NCBI GenBank assembly: GCA_946187935.1
Contig: CAMHSJ010000003.1
Location: forward strand, 56,499-120,498
Origin: an uncultured Clostridia bacterium
GTDB taxonomy: Bacteria; Bacillota; Clostridia; Saccharofermentanales; Saccharofermentanaceae
DNA length: 64,000 nucleotides
Reading direction: 5' to 3'
The notes below the pieces were generated by a model, which worked only from the letters and a program-made list of their open reading frames with translations, was not told the DNA's origin and did no database searches. This document shows, in pieces, positions 1 to 8,800 of this stretch. Made by a program: the position numbers and the translations under genes. Each line of letters begins with the position of its first letter. The stretch's first letter is position 1.

Positions 1-2
1 CT

Positions 3-332
3 TACCCTTCTCACTACGCATTAGGCACCATGCTGGGCGGCCACACCTTCGAGTATCCTGACAAGGAGCCTTATCTCATGGTCTACAGCGTTCTCCACGA
101 GTCTTCCGATATCTACAGGCAGGAAGGCTTTACGACGGTAAGGCCGTATCTGCAGGCATTCACCGCGACTTACATCGGCGCCGGCAATTACATGGAATAC
201 GACTATACCGCCATGAACGCCCAGATCAAGGCTATCCACGACCTGGGCCTTAATGAGTTCATACTCTGGGATCCTGCGTGCAAATACCCCGACGGCAATT
301 ACGACGGATACATGGCAGTGGAGACTGACTGA
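3..332 (+). CDS. C-terminal fragment of a putative glycoside-hydrolase-like (DUF4015-type) protein
   Basis: The open frame runs from the window edge (first full codon at base 3) to a TGA at 330-332, so the 5' part is missing. The visible residues begin YPSHYALGTM and continue with a QIKA-hDLGLNEFILWDPACKY end. This resembles the last strands of the TIM barrel of the GHL/DUF4015 putative glycosyl hydrolase family, where a YPSHY motif and a late LWdP motif recur. An internal ATG at 30 is not the true start, because the family motif lies upstream of it. The function in polysaccharide or peptidoglycan metabolism is inferred from the family only. The gene ends 61 nt before serS. Confidence 0.6.
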   Translation, partial: YPSHYALGTMLGGHTFEYPDKEPYLMVYSVLHESSDIYRQEGFTTVRPYLQAFTATYIGAGNYMEYDYTAMNAQIKAIHDLGLNEFILWDPACKYPDGNYDGYMAVETD

Positions 333-393
333 TTTGATAAATACACTTACTAAGACTAAAATATACGAAGCTAATCCAAAGGAGAGAATTTAA

Positions 394-1680
394 ATGCTGG
401 ACATCAAATTCTTAAGAACAAACCCTGATATCGTAAAACAGAATATCAAGAACAAGTTTCAGGACGATAAGCTCCCTCTAGTTGACGAAGTAATAGAGCT
501 TGACAAGGAGTACCGTGAAGCGAAGACAAGAGCTGAGTACTTAAGATCCCAGCGCAACAAGATCAGCAAGCAGATAGGCTTCCTGATGTCGCAGGGCAAG
601 AAGGACGAGGCTGAAGACGTCAAGAAGCAGGTTACCGAGATGGCGGATGAGCTTGAGGCTCTTTCTGTCAAGGAGACAGAGTATGAGGAGAAGATCCGCA
701 AGATCATGCTCGTTATCCCGAACATCATCGACCCTTCTGTTCCGATCGGCAAGGACGATTCAGAGAATGTTGAGATCCAGAGATACGGTGAGCCTTTTGT
801 ACCTGACTTCGAGATCCCCTACCATGTTGACATCATGGAGAAGCTTAACGGCATCGAGCTCGACCAGGCAAGGAATACATCAGGCAACGGCTTCTACTAC
901 TTAAGAGGCGACATCGCAAGACTTCACTCAGCCTGCCTTTCATATGCAAGAGACTTCATGATCGACCGCGGCTTCACATATTACATCCCGCCCTACATGA
1001 TCCGTTCTTCCGTAGTCGACGGCGTAATGAGCTTTGCCGAGATGGAGAACATGATGTATAAGATCGAGGGCGAGGACCTCTACCTCATCGGTACTTCCGA
1101 GCATTCCATGATCGGCAAGTTCATCGATTCCATTATCGACGAGAAGGATATCCCCCAGACTCTCACTTCATACTCACCCTGCTTCAGAAAGGAAGTCGGC
1201 GCACACGGAATCGAAGAGCGCGGCGTCTACAGGATCCACCAGTTCGAGAAGCAGGAGATGATCGTCGTCTGCAAGCCTGAAGATTCCATGAAGTGGTACG
1301 ACAAGCTCTGGCAGAACACAGTAGATTTCTTCCGTTCACTCGACATCCCCGTAAGAACGCTCGAGTGCTGCTCAGGAGACTTGGCTGACCTCAAGGTCAA
1401 GTCATGCGACGTTGAAGCCTGGTCACCCAGACAGCAGAAGTATTTTGAGGTAGGTTCATGCTCCAACTTAGGCGATGCACAGGCAAGAAGACTTAAGATA
1501 AGGATCAGAGGTGAGGAAGGTACATATCTTGCCCACACCTTGAACAATACCTGTGTAGCTCCTCCGAGAATGCTCATCGCTTTCCTCGAGAACAACTTAA
1601 ACGAGGACGGTTCCATCAGGATCCCCGAGCCCTTAAGGATGTACATGGGCGGCAAGGACACGATCAAGGTTCCTGAGTGA
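394..1680 (+). CDS. serS: seryl-tRNA synthetase
   Basis: Cytosolic class II aminoacyl-tRNA synthetase that charges tRNA-Ser with serine. The 428 residues match the usual bacterial length. An N-terminal helical arm (about residues 1-105, charged, with runs such as EYREAKTRAEYLRSQRNK) precedes the catalytic domain. That domain carries the class II motifs, including FRKEVGAHGIEERGVYRIHQF (motif 2 region) and the ARRLKIR/NNTCVAPPRMLIAFLEN end (motif 3). The start ATG has GGAGAG at about 381-386. No T-box leader fits in the 61-nt upstream gap. A strong terminator follows at 1710-1737. Confidence 0.97.
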   Translation: MLDIKFLRTNPDIVKQNIKNKFQDDKLPLVDEVIELDKEYREAKTRAEYLRSQRNKISKQIGFLMSQGKKDEAEDVKKQVTEMADELEALSVKETEYEEKIRKIMLVIPNIIDPSVPIGKDDSENVEIQRYGEPFVPDFEIPYHVDIMEKLNGIELDQARNTSGNGFYYLRGDIARLHSACLSYARDFMIDRGFTYYIPPYMIRSSVVDGVMSFAEMENMMYKIEGEDLYLIGTSEHSMIGKFIDSIIDEKDIPQTLTSYSPCFRKEVGAHGIEERGVYRIHQFEKQEMIVVCKPEDSMKWYDKLWQNTVDFFRSLDIPVRTLECCSGDLADLKVKSCDVEAWSPRQQKYFEVGSCSNLGDAQARRLKIRIRGEEGTYLAHTLNNTCVAPPRMLIAFLENNLNEDGSIRIPEPLRMYMGGKDTIKVPE

Positions 1681-1709
1681 TCAAGTCATAATACATAAAA
1701 CATATCAGC

Positions 1710-1737
1710 GGTCCCGTCAATGGCGGGACCGTTTTTT
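1710..1737 (+). terminator. rho-independent terminator of serS
   Basis: GGTCCCG (1710-1716) and CGGGACC (1724-1730) form a perfect 7-bp stem followed by GTTTTTT. It lies 30 nt after the serS stop codon and faces the rpmB terminator next to it. Confidence 0.9.
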
Positions 1738-1740
1738 ATC

Positions 1741-1775
1741 ACAAAACAAAAGCGACGCCCCATCCGGGACATCGC
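1741..1775 (-). terminator. rho-independent terminator of rpmB
   Basis: On the minus strand a 10-bp stem with G-U pairs closes a GGAT loop (plus positions 1752-1775). It is followed by TTTTGTTTTG. It lies about 30 nt past the rpmB stop and abuts the opposing serS terminator, so the two converging units are insulated from each other. Confidence 0.85.
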
Positions 1776-1805
1776 TCCATTTACTTTTGACTTGGAAAAT
1801 ATAAC

Positions 1806-2003
1806 TTACGCTCTTGTTACTTTACCGGAACGGAGGCAACGAGTGCATACGTTCATTGACTTGGGGGTGCCGTCAACAACAACCTTAACCTTGTGTACGT
1901 TAGCCTGCTGTGTCGTAAGCGCACGACGTGAAATCTGTGAACGCGTAATTCTGATTTTCCTGCCGAAGAACATATCCTTCTGGCAAATTTCACACTTAGC
2001 CAT
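1806..2003 (-). CDS. rpmB: 50S ribosomal protein L28
   Basis: A 65-residue ribosomal protein of the large subunit. The N-terminus MAKCEICQK and the later NVCTRC give two CxxC pairs, which is the zinc-binding (C+) form of L28. The basic centre RKIRITRSQISRR is typical of the family. The start codon is preceded by AGGAGGTG. It is a single-gene unit with its own promoter (2040-2068) and terminator (1741-1775), the usual monocistronic arrangement of rpmB in Firmicutes. Confidence 0.95.
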   Translation of the reverse strand: MAKCEICQKDMFFGRKIRITRSQISRRALTTQQANVHKVKVVVDGTPKSMNVCTRCLRSGKVTRA

Positions 2004-2039
2004 GAAAACACCTCCTGTTAGATTTTCAAACGCCTATGA

Positions 2040-2068
2040 ATAATATCACATGGAGTCAAATAGTGCAA
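2040..2068 (-). promoter_or_regulatory. sigma-A-type promoter of rpmB
   Basis: On the minus strand TTGCAC (plus 2063-2068), a 17-nt spacer and TATTAT (2040-2045) with an upstream TG (extended -10) lie about 40 nt before the rpmB start. It sits in the short gap after the SH3-protein gene, so rpmB can be transcribed alone. Confidence 0.65.
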
Positions 2069-2075
2069 CAAGAAA

Positions 2076-3329
2076 TTACTCTGTTTTGAAAATTCTTCTT
2101 ATAGTGATGATCCTGTCGCAGATAGAGTCGCCGGCCTTGAAACTCGTAAGCCTTATCGTGGTCCTCGCCCTTGACTGCATGAGCAGTGTTCCTGTGTCTG
2201 TGCAGACCGCCATCTCATAGACTCTCTTATCTCCCGGGCTGCTCGTAGGGCTCCTTAAGAACAGCACATCACCGGGCAGGATATTCTCAATAAGGATCTC
2301 TCCCGTGACCGCATCCGTTCCGGGATCTACCTCTTCTCCTTCTTCCATCTGGCCCGACACCGTCCTCGGCACGTCGATCCCGTTGATCTCCGCACTGACA
2401 TATATCGCGCCGTTTATCGATGCGCCGTACATGGTAGCTCCGTTCTCAAGGTACCTGGCATTAACGAAGGTCAGGAGCGATGAGACAAAGTATCTGCTGG
2501 ATACTTCTTCGGTCTCTTCTCTTACTCCGAGCTCGATGACTCCGGACGAACCGATCCATCCGCTCTCGCCTGTGGGAAGATATACCTGATAAACTCCCTC
2601 ACGCTTGATGTCGGCATAAAGGACAGTATTCATTACCACCCTTTTCATAAGGGTGCCGTTGCTCGCGTGGGTCATTATGTTCTTATAAGGGTCCGAGACC
2701 ACCAGCTTGTACTGATGCATATCAGGTTCCACGGAATCAGTCTTATCCGTCACTGAAGATGCCGTGATATAGCCTTCTATTCCATCTCCGGTCCTGATCC
2801 TTATATAGTCACCACCGCTGTCCAGAAGACATGTGACAGGCTCGTTGTACAACACTTCCGTTATCCTGTTGCCTGAAGCCTCAGGCGAAGCCATGACGCT
2901 CACCGAGGTGTCCGTTATTACCCTTATGTTCTCATCGTCGTATTCCAGGTTAATGACAGGCTTCTCGAAAAGCTCGATATCCGTTCCTTCAAACAGTCCG
3001 GGGAGGACTCTCGGAAGGATATAGAATACGCCTGCGAGTATGAGTATCAAGGCCATGGAAGCTATTATGAGACCTATGAACCTTCTTCTGTGCGCGATCT
3101 TAAGAGAGCGGTCATTGCCCGTAAGGCCCCATTCTCCTTCAACATCCTCAGCAGCACCGTATCTGGTGTCATCACCTGTGGCGTTTATGTCTTTCAAGAA
3201 AGGCAGGTCAAGTTTCTTTTCGACATGCCTGATGGGGCGCTGGGGCACAGCGTCTTCAATGACAGGCTTCTTGCGGGTAAGCTCTTCTATCTTATCCTTA
3301 AGAGTCTTCTTGTCCTCACTCTTCTTCAT
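2076..3329 (-). CDS. membrane-anchored SH3-domain protein with a degenerate NlpC/P60-like end
   Basis: A 417-residue predicted envelope protein. A charged cytoplasmic N-terminus of about 85 residues is followed by one transmembrane helix (FIGLIIASMALILILAGVFY region). Two bacterial SH3-like modules follow, the first with VSVMASPEASGNRITEV, the second ending GESGWIGSSGVIEL. The last ~140 residues read like an NlpC/P60 fold (GIDVPRTVSGQ, then LPGDVLFLRS), but the DCSG catalytic cysteine motif and the HVGIY histidine motif are not present, so peptidase activity is unlikely. The start overlaps acpS by 14 nt, indicating co-translation at the end of the dnaD-dnaI-acpS operon. A cell-wall binding role is inferred. 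Confidence 0.7.
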   Translation of the reverse strand: MKKSEDKKTLKDKIEELTRKKPVIEDAVPQRPIRHVEKKLDLPFLKDINATGDDTRYGAAEDVEGEWGLTGNDRSLKIAHRRRFIGLIIASMALILILAGVFYILPRVLPGLFEGTDIELFEKPVINLEYDDENIRVITDTSVSVMASPEASGNRITEVLYNEPVTCLLDSGGDYIRIRTGDGIEGYITASSVTDKTDSVEPDMHQYKLVVSDPYKNIMTHASNGTLMKRVVMNTVLYADIKREGVYQVYLPTGESGWIGSSGVIELGVREETEEVSSRYFVSSLLTFVNARYLENGATMYGASINGAIYVSAEINGIDVPRTVSGQMEEGEEVDPGTDAVTGEILIENILPGDVLFLRSPTSSPGDKRVYEMAVCTDTGTLLMQSRARTTIRLTSFKAGDSICDRIITIRRIFKTE

Positions 3330-3723
3330 CTTTGCTCCCGAGCATCGTTACATAGGCTATGGCAAGGCCCGCATCGTGTGAAAGGCTTACGGACATGGAT
3401 ACTATGCCAAGATCATCTGCCATCTTCTTTGCCGCACCCGTAAGAACAAGGACAGGCATACCGTCTCCGTTCCTGTCCACTTCTATGTCAGTCAGGCTTA
3501 TGCCCTTAGCCATTATACCCGTGCCGAGGGCTTTGCCGGCAGCCTCTTTTGCGGCAAAACGGGCGGCAAAACTCTCATACATCGAGTCTTCGTTCTTTTT
3601 GCTCTCGCAGTATGCTATCTCTTTTTGTGTGAAAGTATGACTAAGGAAAGCGTCCTTATTCCTGCCGACAGCTTTTCTGATACGGCTGATCTCTGTGATG
3701 TCTGTTCCGCAATAGATCTGCAT
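3316..3723 (-). CDS. acpS: holo-[acyl-carrier-protein] synthase
   Basis: Transfers 4'-phosphopantetheine from coenzyme A to the serine of acyl carrier protein, switching on fatty acid synthesis. At 135 residues it is slightly longer than the usual ~120. The family signatures are visible: GTDITEISRI near the N-terminus (metal-binding Asp) and FAARFAAKEAAGKALGTGI in the middle (Glu of the metal site and the Lys). The start ATG overlaps the TGA of the preceding helicase-loader gene (ATGA type), and the 3' end overlaps the SH3 protein gene, so these genes form one operon. Confidence 0.95.
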   Translation of the reverse strand: MQIYCGTDITEISRIRKAVGRNKDAFLSHTFTQKEIAYCESKKNEDSMYESFAARFAAKEAAGKALGTGIMAKGISLTDIEVDRNGDGMPVLVLTGAAKKMADDLGIVSMSVSLSHDAGLAIAYVTMLGSKDEEE

Positions 3724-4601
3724 TACCTGATATCACCGCAGTTTCTGATCTTGCCGGCGATCCTCATGTCGCATGTGGAGATGAGATCGTCCTTGGGCAT
3801 GGAGCTGACCAGGACAGTCTTAAGTCCTGCTGCTGACCTTGTCTCTATTATCGAATTGAGGGCTGAAGCGCATCTGTTATCCTGTGTGACCTCGCCCGCA
3901 AAATCGTCAATGACTATGAAATCCGCACTTCTTAATGCGTCAGTTACTGTTTCAGAAGAATATCCTACATCCTCGCACTTGATGTAGTAAACGCTCTTGC
4001 CGAGCTTTACCGCTGCCTTTAAGACACAGATCGCCAGGTAGGACTTGCCGCTCTGAACCTTGCCTGAATATAGCCAGAGGTCCTTGTCTTTTGCTGCTCC
4101 GGTGTTCATCATGACAGATACCATGGATGAGAGTATCCCCGCTCTTGCCGTTTCTTCGCCAAGATAATCGTTCCTGTAATTCTTCATGTCAAAGGATGCG
4201 TAGTCAGCAAGGCCTGAATCACGGATTGCCTCGCCAATCAGATCCTTCCTGCAGGAACAGACCTTGTCAGTGCCGTCCTTGCCCTTGACGAAACCTGTAT
4301 CACGGCACTTGCTGCAGATATATTCCTCTTCATCGTATCCGGGATCTATCTTGTTGCTCTTTAAAATTAGTTCCTTCTGCTGCCTGAGTTTATCGAGCTG
4401 CTCATCGCAGATCTTGATGAGCTTATCGTTCCTGTCGATCACGGCAACGAGTCGCTTGCCCCTTAAATCGCCGATCTCTTTATCGGCCTTTTTAAGATCG
4501 GGGCAGGCCTCGTAGACCTTCCTGATCTTCTCTTCGCGTCTTAATGTGCGTTCGGAATCAGCTTCGGAATTTGCCTGATATATCAGTTCCTTAATCGTCA
4601 T
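3723..4601 (-). CDS. DnaI/DnaC-like primosomal AAA+ helicase loader
   Basis: ATPase that loads the replicative helicase during initiation or restart. An N-terminal helical region is followed by a zinc-binding motif (CSKCRDTGF then VCSC), as in Firmicutes DnaI. A AAA+ core follows with Walker A GKVQSGKS and Walker B FIVIDD. The ATG at 4601 is chosen over an upstream start because GGAGGAG lies 6 nt before it. This makes the gene overlap the end of the dnaD-like gene by 11 nt, which implies translational coupling. About 292 residues, close to DnaI length. The sensor and arginine-finger region at the C-terminus is short. Confidence 0.85.
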   Translation of the reverse strand: MTIKELIYQANSEADSERTLRREEKIRKVYEACPDLKKADKEIGDLRGKRLVAVIDRNDKLIKICDEQLDKLRQQKELILKSNKIDPGYDEEEYICSKCRDTGFVKGKDGTDKVCSCRKDLIGEAIRDSGLADYASFDMKNYRNDYLGEETARAGILSSMVSVMMNTGAAKDKDLWLYSGKVQSGKSYLAICVLKAAVKLGKSVYYIKCEDVGYSSETVTDALRSADFIVIDDFAGEVTQDNRCASALNSIIETRSAAGLKTVLVSSMPKDDLISTCDMRIAGKIRNCGDIR

Positions 4602-5616
4602 CTTCGTCTCCTCCGAACATATTGAGGACATCGTCAGGGACCTCTGTCTTGGTCTCCTTGGTGTCTTCTTTGCTGTTTTCCTTTTCTATGCCGGCCTCAG
4701 ATCCGCTCTTCCAAACGGTATTGGCCTTTGCCTTGGTCTTGGAATACTTGCGCTTGTTATATGCGTGCTTGTCGCTCTCAAAAGCCTCTGCTTTCTCTAT
4801 TGTGTCGCAGCCATTCTCGAACCACTGTGTCAGGGTGTCATCGACATTAAGGACAGTTATCTTGCCTCTAAATTCGTTCTTGCTGATGGCATACGTTACC
4901 ATGTCCTCGCCAAAGCAGAACTTGTCGACCCAGCCGTGGATCCTGTTCTCATCGAGCTCATTGATATTGATCCTGAGTTTCTTTCTTATCAGTGAGGTGA
5001 GCTTATCCTTCTCTTCGTTGCGCTCCAAGTAACCTTCGAGCTTGCCTATCGTCACATAACCCTTGTTGTACCATTCCTCGGCGAGCTTCTCCATGCGGTT
5101 ATAGCTCCTGGAGATCTTCCTTCTGTCTCCTTCGCTGAACAGCTGGTAGCAGACCCTGTCATCGAACTTATACTCCCAAAGGCACTTATCTATGAGCCTG
5201 TAGAAGATATTAGCCATCCTGCCGCCGTAGAATGTGGTATTGATGGAATCAGCGAGCACTGCCCTTCTGCTCTCATCGCTCGAAAGACCGAGATCTGCCG
5301 TGCTGCCCTTGGCTTTTGCAGTCTTAACATACTCATCGACTTCTACCCTCTTAAGATCGATAAGAGAGTAACCGTCGTCTTTTTTGGCCAGGATATCCTT
5401 GGATAAAAGCTCGGATATGACCTCATAAACATCCTTATCCGGCATTATGGACAGATCCTTAATGTCCTTCTCGGTAAAAGTCCTGCCCTTATACTCCATA
5501 TTGATATAGAGGTATGCGGCAATGGCATTCCTCGACAGCTCAGGCATGTATCTTACAAGAAATATATCAGGTACAAGAGTATCTGATATCACTAATCTAT
5601 TCTCTTCATTATTCAT
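4591..5616 (-). CDS. DnaD/DnaB-type replication initiation protein
   Basis: Probable DnaD-domain primosome protein that acts with the adjacent helicase loader. An N-terminal winged-helix-like part (about residues 1-100, LSRNAIAAYLYI, FTEKDIKDLS) is followed by a DnaD-like helical domain containing FYGGRMANIFYRLIDKCLWEYKF and then RKISRSYNRMEKLAEEWYNKGYVT, which resembles the conserved YxxxIxxxW-type end. The C-terminus is acidic and low-complexity (ending GGDEDDD). A TTG at 5640 extends the frame upstream. The ATG at 5616 is preferred, although it has no clear ribosome-binding site and lies only about 7 nt after a TATAAT box, so the transcript may be leaderless or the start may differ. Confidence 0.75.
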   Translation of the reverse strand: MNNEENRLVISDTLVPDIFLVRYMPELSRNAIAAYLYINMEYKGRTFTEKDIKDLSIMPDKDVYEVISELLSKDILAKKDDGYSLIDLKRVEVDEYVKTAKAKGSTADLGLSSDESRRAVLADSINTTFYGGRMANIFYRLIDKCLWEYKFDDRVCYQLFSEGDRRKISRSYNRMEKLAEEWYNKGYVTIGKLEGYLERNEEKDKLTSLIRKKLRININELDENRIHGWVDKFCFGEDMVTYAISKNEFRGKITVLNVDDTLTQWFENGCDTIEKAEAFESDKHAYNKRKYSKTKAKANTVWKSGSEAGIEKENSKEDTKETKTEVPDDVLNMFGGDEDDD

Positions 5617-5623
5617 ATCAGTA

Positions 5624-5632
5624 ATTATATCA
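5624..5632 (-). promoter_or_regulatory. extended -10 promoter of the dnaD-dnaI-acpS operon
   Basis: On the minus strand TGATATAAT, an extended -10 element, sits immediately upstream of the dnaD-like start. No good -35 hexamer is seen. The expected transcription start falls at about 5617, next to the ATG at 5616. Confidence 0.5.
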
Positions 5633-5785
5633 CGGCACAAAGATAAATGGTCCTATCAGGTGTTGTTGCAAAACCGTTGCTCCGATCTTAGATTTTGTCA
5701 ACAAAACAGGAATAACAGCAAGCTTTTACATATTCTGTTGCGAAAAATGTTTTTCCTGCACCAAAATGTGAATCCGGGTGTCAGA

Positions 5786-5822
5786 AACAAAGAAAAATCC
5801 GGCCGGGAAACCCCGGCCGGAT
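5786..5822 (-). terminator. rho-independent terminator of nifJ
   Basis: An 11-bp perfect stem, ATCCGGCCGGG with CCCGGCCGGAT (plus 5797-5822), encloses a 4-nt loop. On the minus strand it is followed by TTTTTCTTTGTTT. It lies 28 nt past the nifJ stop. The remaining ~150 nt to the dnaD-like gene shows no gene. Confidence 0.9.
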
Positions 5823-5850
5823 CTTGTTGTTTTAAGCTTTAGCTTAAGAA

Positions 5851-8800
5851 TCAAGCCTCGCTTGCCTTCTTAACGTAAGAAGCATAACGCTCTCTTGAAT
5901 CCTTGTAGCATCTGTTGAACAGATCGTCAACAACTTCAGCATCGTACTTCTTGTAGAGTGAGTTGTAACGTACTTCGCCCTTTAAGAATTCGAAGAAGTC
6001 ACCCTGAGGTTCCTTGGAATCTAATGTGAACGGATTCTTGCCTTCGTTTACGAGCGTAGGGTTGAATCTGAACAGGTGCCAGTAACCGCAGTCAACTGCC
6101 TGCTTCTCTCTGATCTGAGCCATCTTGAGGCCGCCCTTGATACCGTGGTTGATACAAGGTGCGTAGCAGATAACGAGGGAAGGTCCCTGGTAAGCTTCTG
6201 CTTCGGAGAATGCCTTGATAACCTGGTTCTTGTCAGCACCCATAGCGACCTGAGCAACGTAAACGTAGCCGTAGCTCATAGCCATCATGCCGAGATCCTT
6301 CTTCTTAACGTGCTTACCGCCTGCAGCGAACTGAGCAACAGCACCCTGAGGTGTGGACTTGGAAGCCTGTCCGCCTGTGTTGGAGTAAACCTCTGTATCG
6401 AGAACGAGAACGTTGACATCCTCACCTGTAGCGAGAACGTGGTCAAGTCCGCCGTAACCGATATCGTAAGCCCATCCGTCACCACCGATGATCCACTGTG
6501 ATCTCTTCATGAAGAAGTCCTCATACTCGAGAGCCTTCTTAGCAGAATCAGAACCTTCAGCCTTGAGTGCTTCAGCGAGCTTCTCTGCGATCTCACGTGT
6601 GTTCTCAGCAGAATCGAAACCATCGATCCAAGCCTGAGCTGCAGCCTTGAAGTCATCAGAAGATGTAGCATCAACTGTCTGCTCAACGAGCATCTTAGCT
6701 CTTGATCTGAGCTGCTTGTAGCCTAAGAACATTCCGAGACCGTGCTCAGCGTTGTCCTCGAAGAGTGAGTTGCCCCATGCAGGACCGAAACCTCTGTAGT
6801 TAGTTGTGTAAGGCATTGAAGGTGCAGAACCGCCCCAGATAGAAGAACAACCTGTAGCATTGGAGATCTGCATCCTGTCGCCGAAGAGCTGTGTTAAGAG
6901 CTTAGCGTAAGGTGTCTCACCGCAGCCTGCGCATGCGCCTGAGAATTCAAGGAGCGGCTGCTCGAACTGTGAACCCTTGACTGTAGCCTTAGCCATCGGG
7001 TTGTCCTTGTGTGAGAGTGCTACGCAGTAATCCCAGTTCTCAGCTTCCTTGAGGTTATCCTTGAGAGGAACCATTGTGATAGCCTTTTCCTTAGCGATAC
7101 AAGACTCAACGCAGATACCGCAGGAGAGGCAGTCCATAGCGGAAACCTGGATCCTGAACTTCATGTTGTCGTAAGGCTTCATGCCCTGCTTTGTCTCGAA
7201 AGGTGCATTAGCTGCCTCTTCCTCTGTGAGGAGGAACGGACGGATAGCTGCGTGAGGGCAGACGATGGAGCACTGGTTGCACTGGATACACTTTGAAGCA
7301 TCCCATACAGGGATATCAACTGCTGTACCGCGCTTCTCGTATGCTGCAGTACCCTGAGGGAATGTACCGTCTTCCATGCCTACGAATGTAGATACAGGGA
7401 GAGAGTTACCTTCCTGTCTGTTCATTACGTTAACGACCTTCTCGATGAACTCAGGAACAGCCTTCTTCTCAACCGGCTTATCCTCAGCTGTCTTCCATGA
7501 ATCAGGGATATCAACTTCAACAACAGCGTCAACACCTGCATCGATAGCTTTGTAGTTCATCTGAACGACATCATCACCCTTCTTGCCGTAAGACTTGAGA
7601 GCTGCCTTCTTCATGTAGTCAACAGCCTGCTCAACAGGGAGGATGCCGGAGAGCTTGAAGAATGCGGACTGGCAGATAGTGTTGATCCTGCCGCCGAGGC
7701 CGATCTCCTTAGCCTTTGCAACAGCATCGATAGTATAGAACTTGATGTTGTTGTTAGCGATGTAACGCTTCATTGAACCGGGGAGTCTCTCCTCGAGCTC
7801 TTCTCTTGTCCACTGTGTGTTGAGAAGGAATGTGCCGCCCGGCTTAAGAGCTGAGAGCATATCGTACTCATAAACATAAGACTGGTTGTGGCATGCAACG
7901 AAGTCAGCCTTGTTGATGAGATATGTTGAACGGATAGGTGTGTCACCGAATCTCAGGTCAGAGATCGTGATACCGCCGGACTTCTTGGAGTCATATGAGA
8001 AGTAAGCCTGAGCATACTTGTCTGTGTGGTCACCGATGATCTTGATGGAGTTCTTGTTGGCACCAACTGTACCGTCTGCGCCGAGACCCCAGAATCTAGC
8101 CTGTACTGTGCCCTCGCCTGCAACTTCGATCGTCTCTGAGCAGTCGAGTGAGAGGAATGTAACGTCATCGTCGATACCGATCGTGAATCTTTCCTTAGGC
8201 TGATCCTTCTTAAGTTCCTTATATACTGCGAGTACGCACTCAGGTGTTGTATCCTTGGAACCCATACCGTAACGGCCGCCGATGAGCTTGGGAGCGTTCT
8301 TGCCGACATAAGCTGCTGCTACGTCGAGGAAGAGAGGCTCTGCATAAGAACCGGGCTCCTTTGTTCTGTCTAAGACTGCGATAGCCTTAGCAGTTGAAGG
8401 GATAGCCTCAAGGAGCTTATCAGCTGCGAAAGGACGATAGAGGTGAACCTTTACCATACCAACCTTCTCGCCGTGAGCGTTGAGGAAGTCGATAACTTCT
8501 TCAGCTGTCTCGCAGACAGAACCCATAGCGATGATGACACGGTCAGCATCAGCTGCACCATAGTAGTTGTAGAGCTTGTAGTCTGTGCCGCGGATCTCGT
8601 TGATCTTGTCCATGTAGTACTGAACCTGATCAGGTACTGCAAGATAGAAGGGGTTGGAAGCTTCTCTGCCCTGGAAGTAGATATCAGGGTTCTGAGCTGT
8701 ACCACGGAGTGTCGGGTGGTTAGGTGAAAGTGCTCTCTTACGGAAAGCCTTGATTGCCTCATAGTCAACCAATGATCCGAGTGTATCGTAGTCGATAACC

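Noticed and set aside
333..393. T-box leader before serS
   Set aside because: The gap is only 61 nt with no specifier stem, T-box sequence or terminator.
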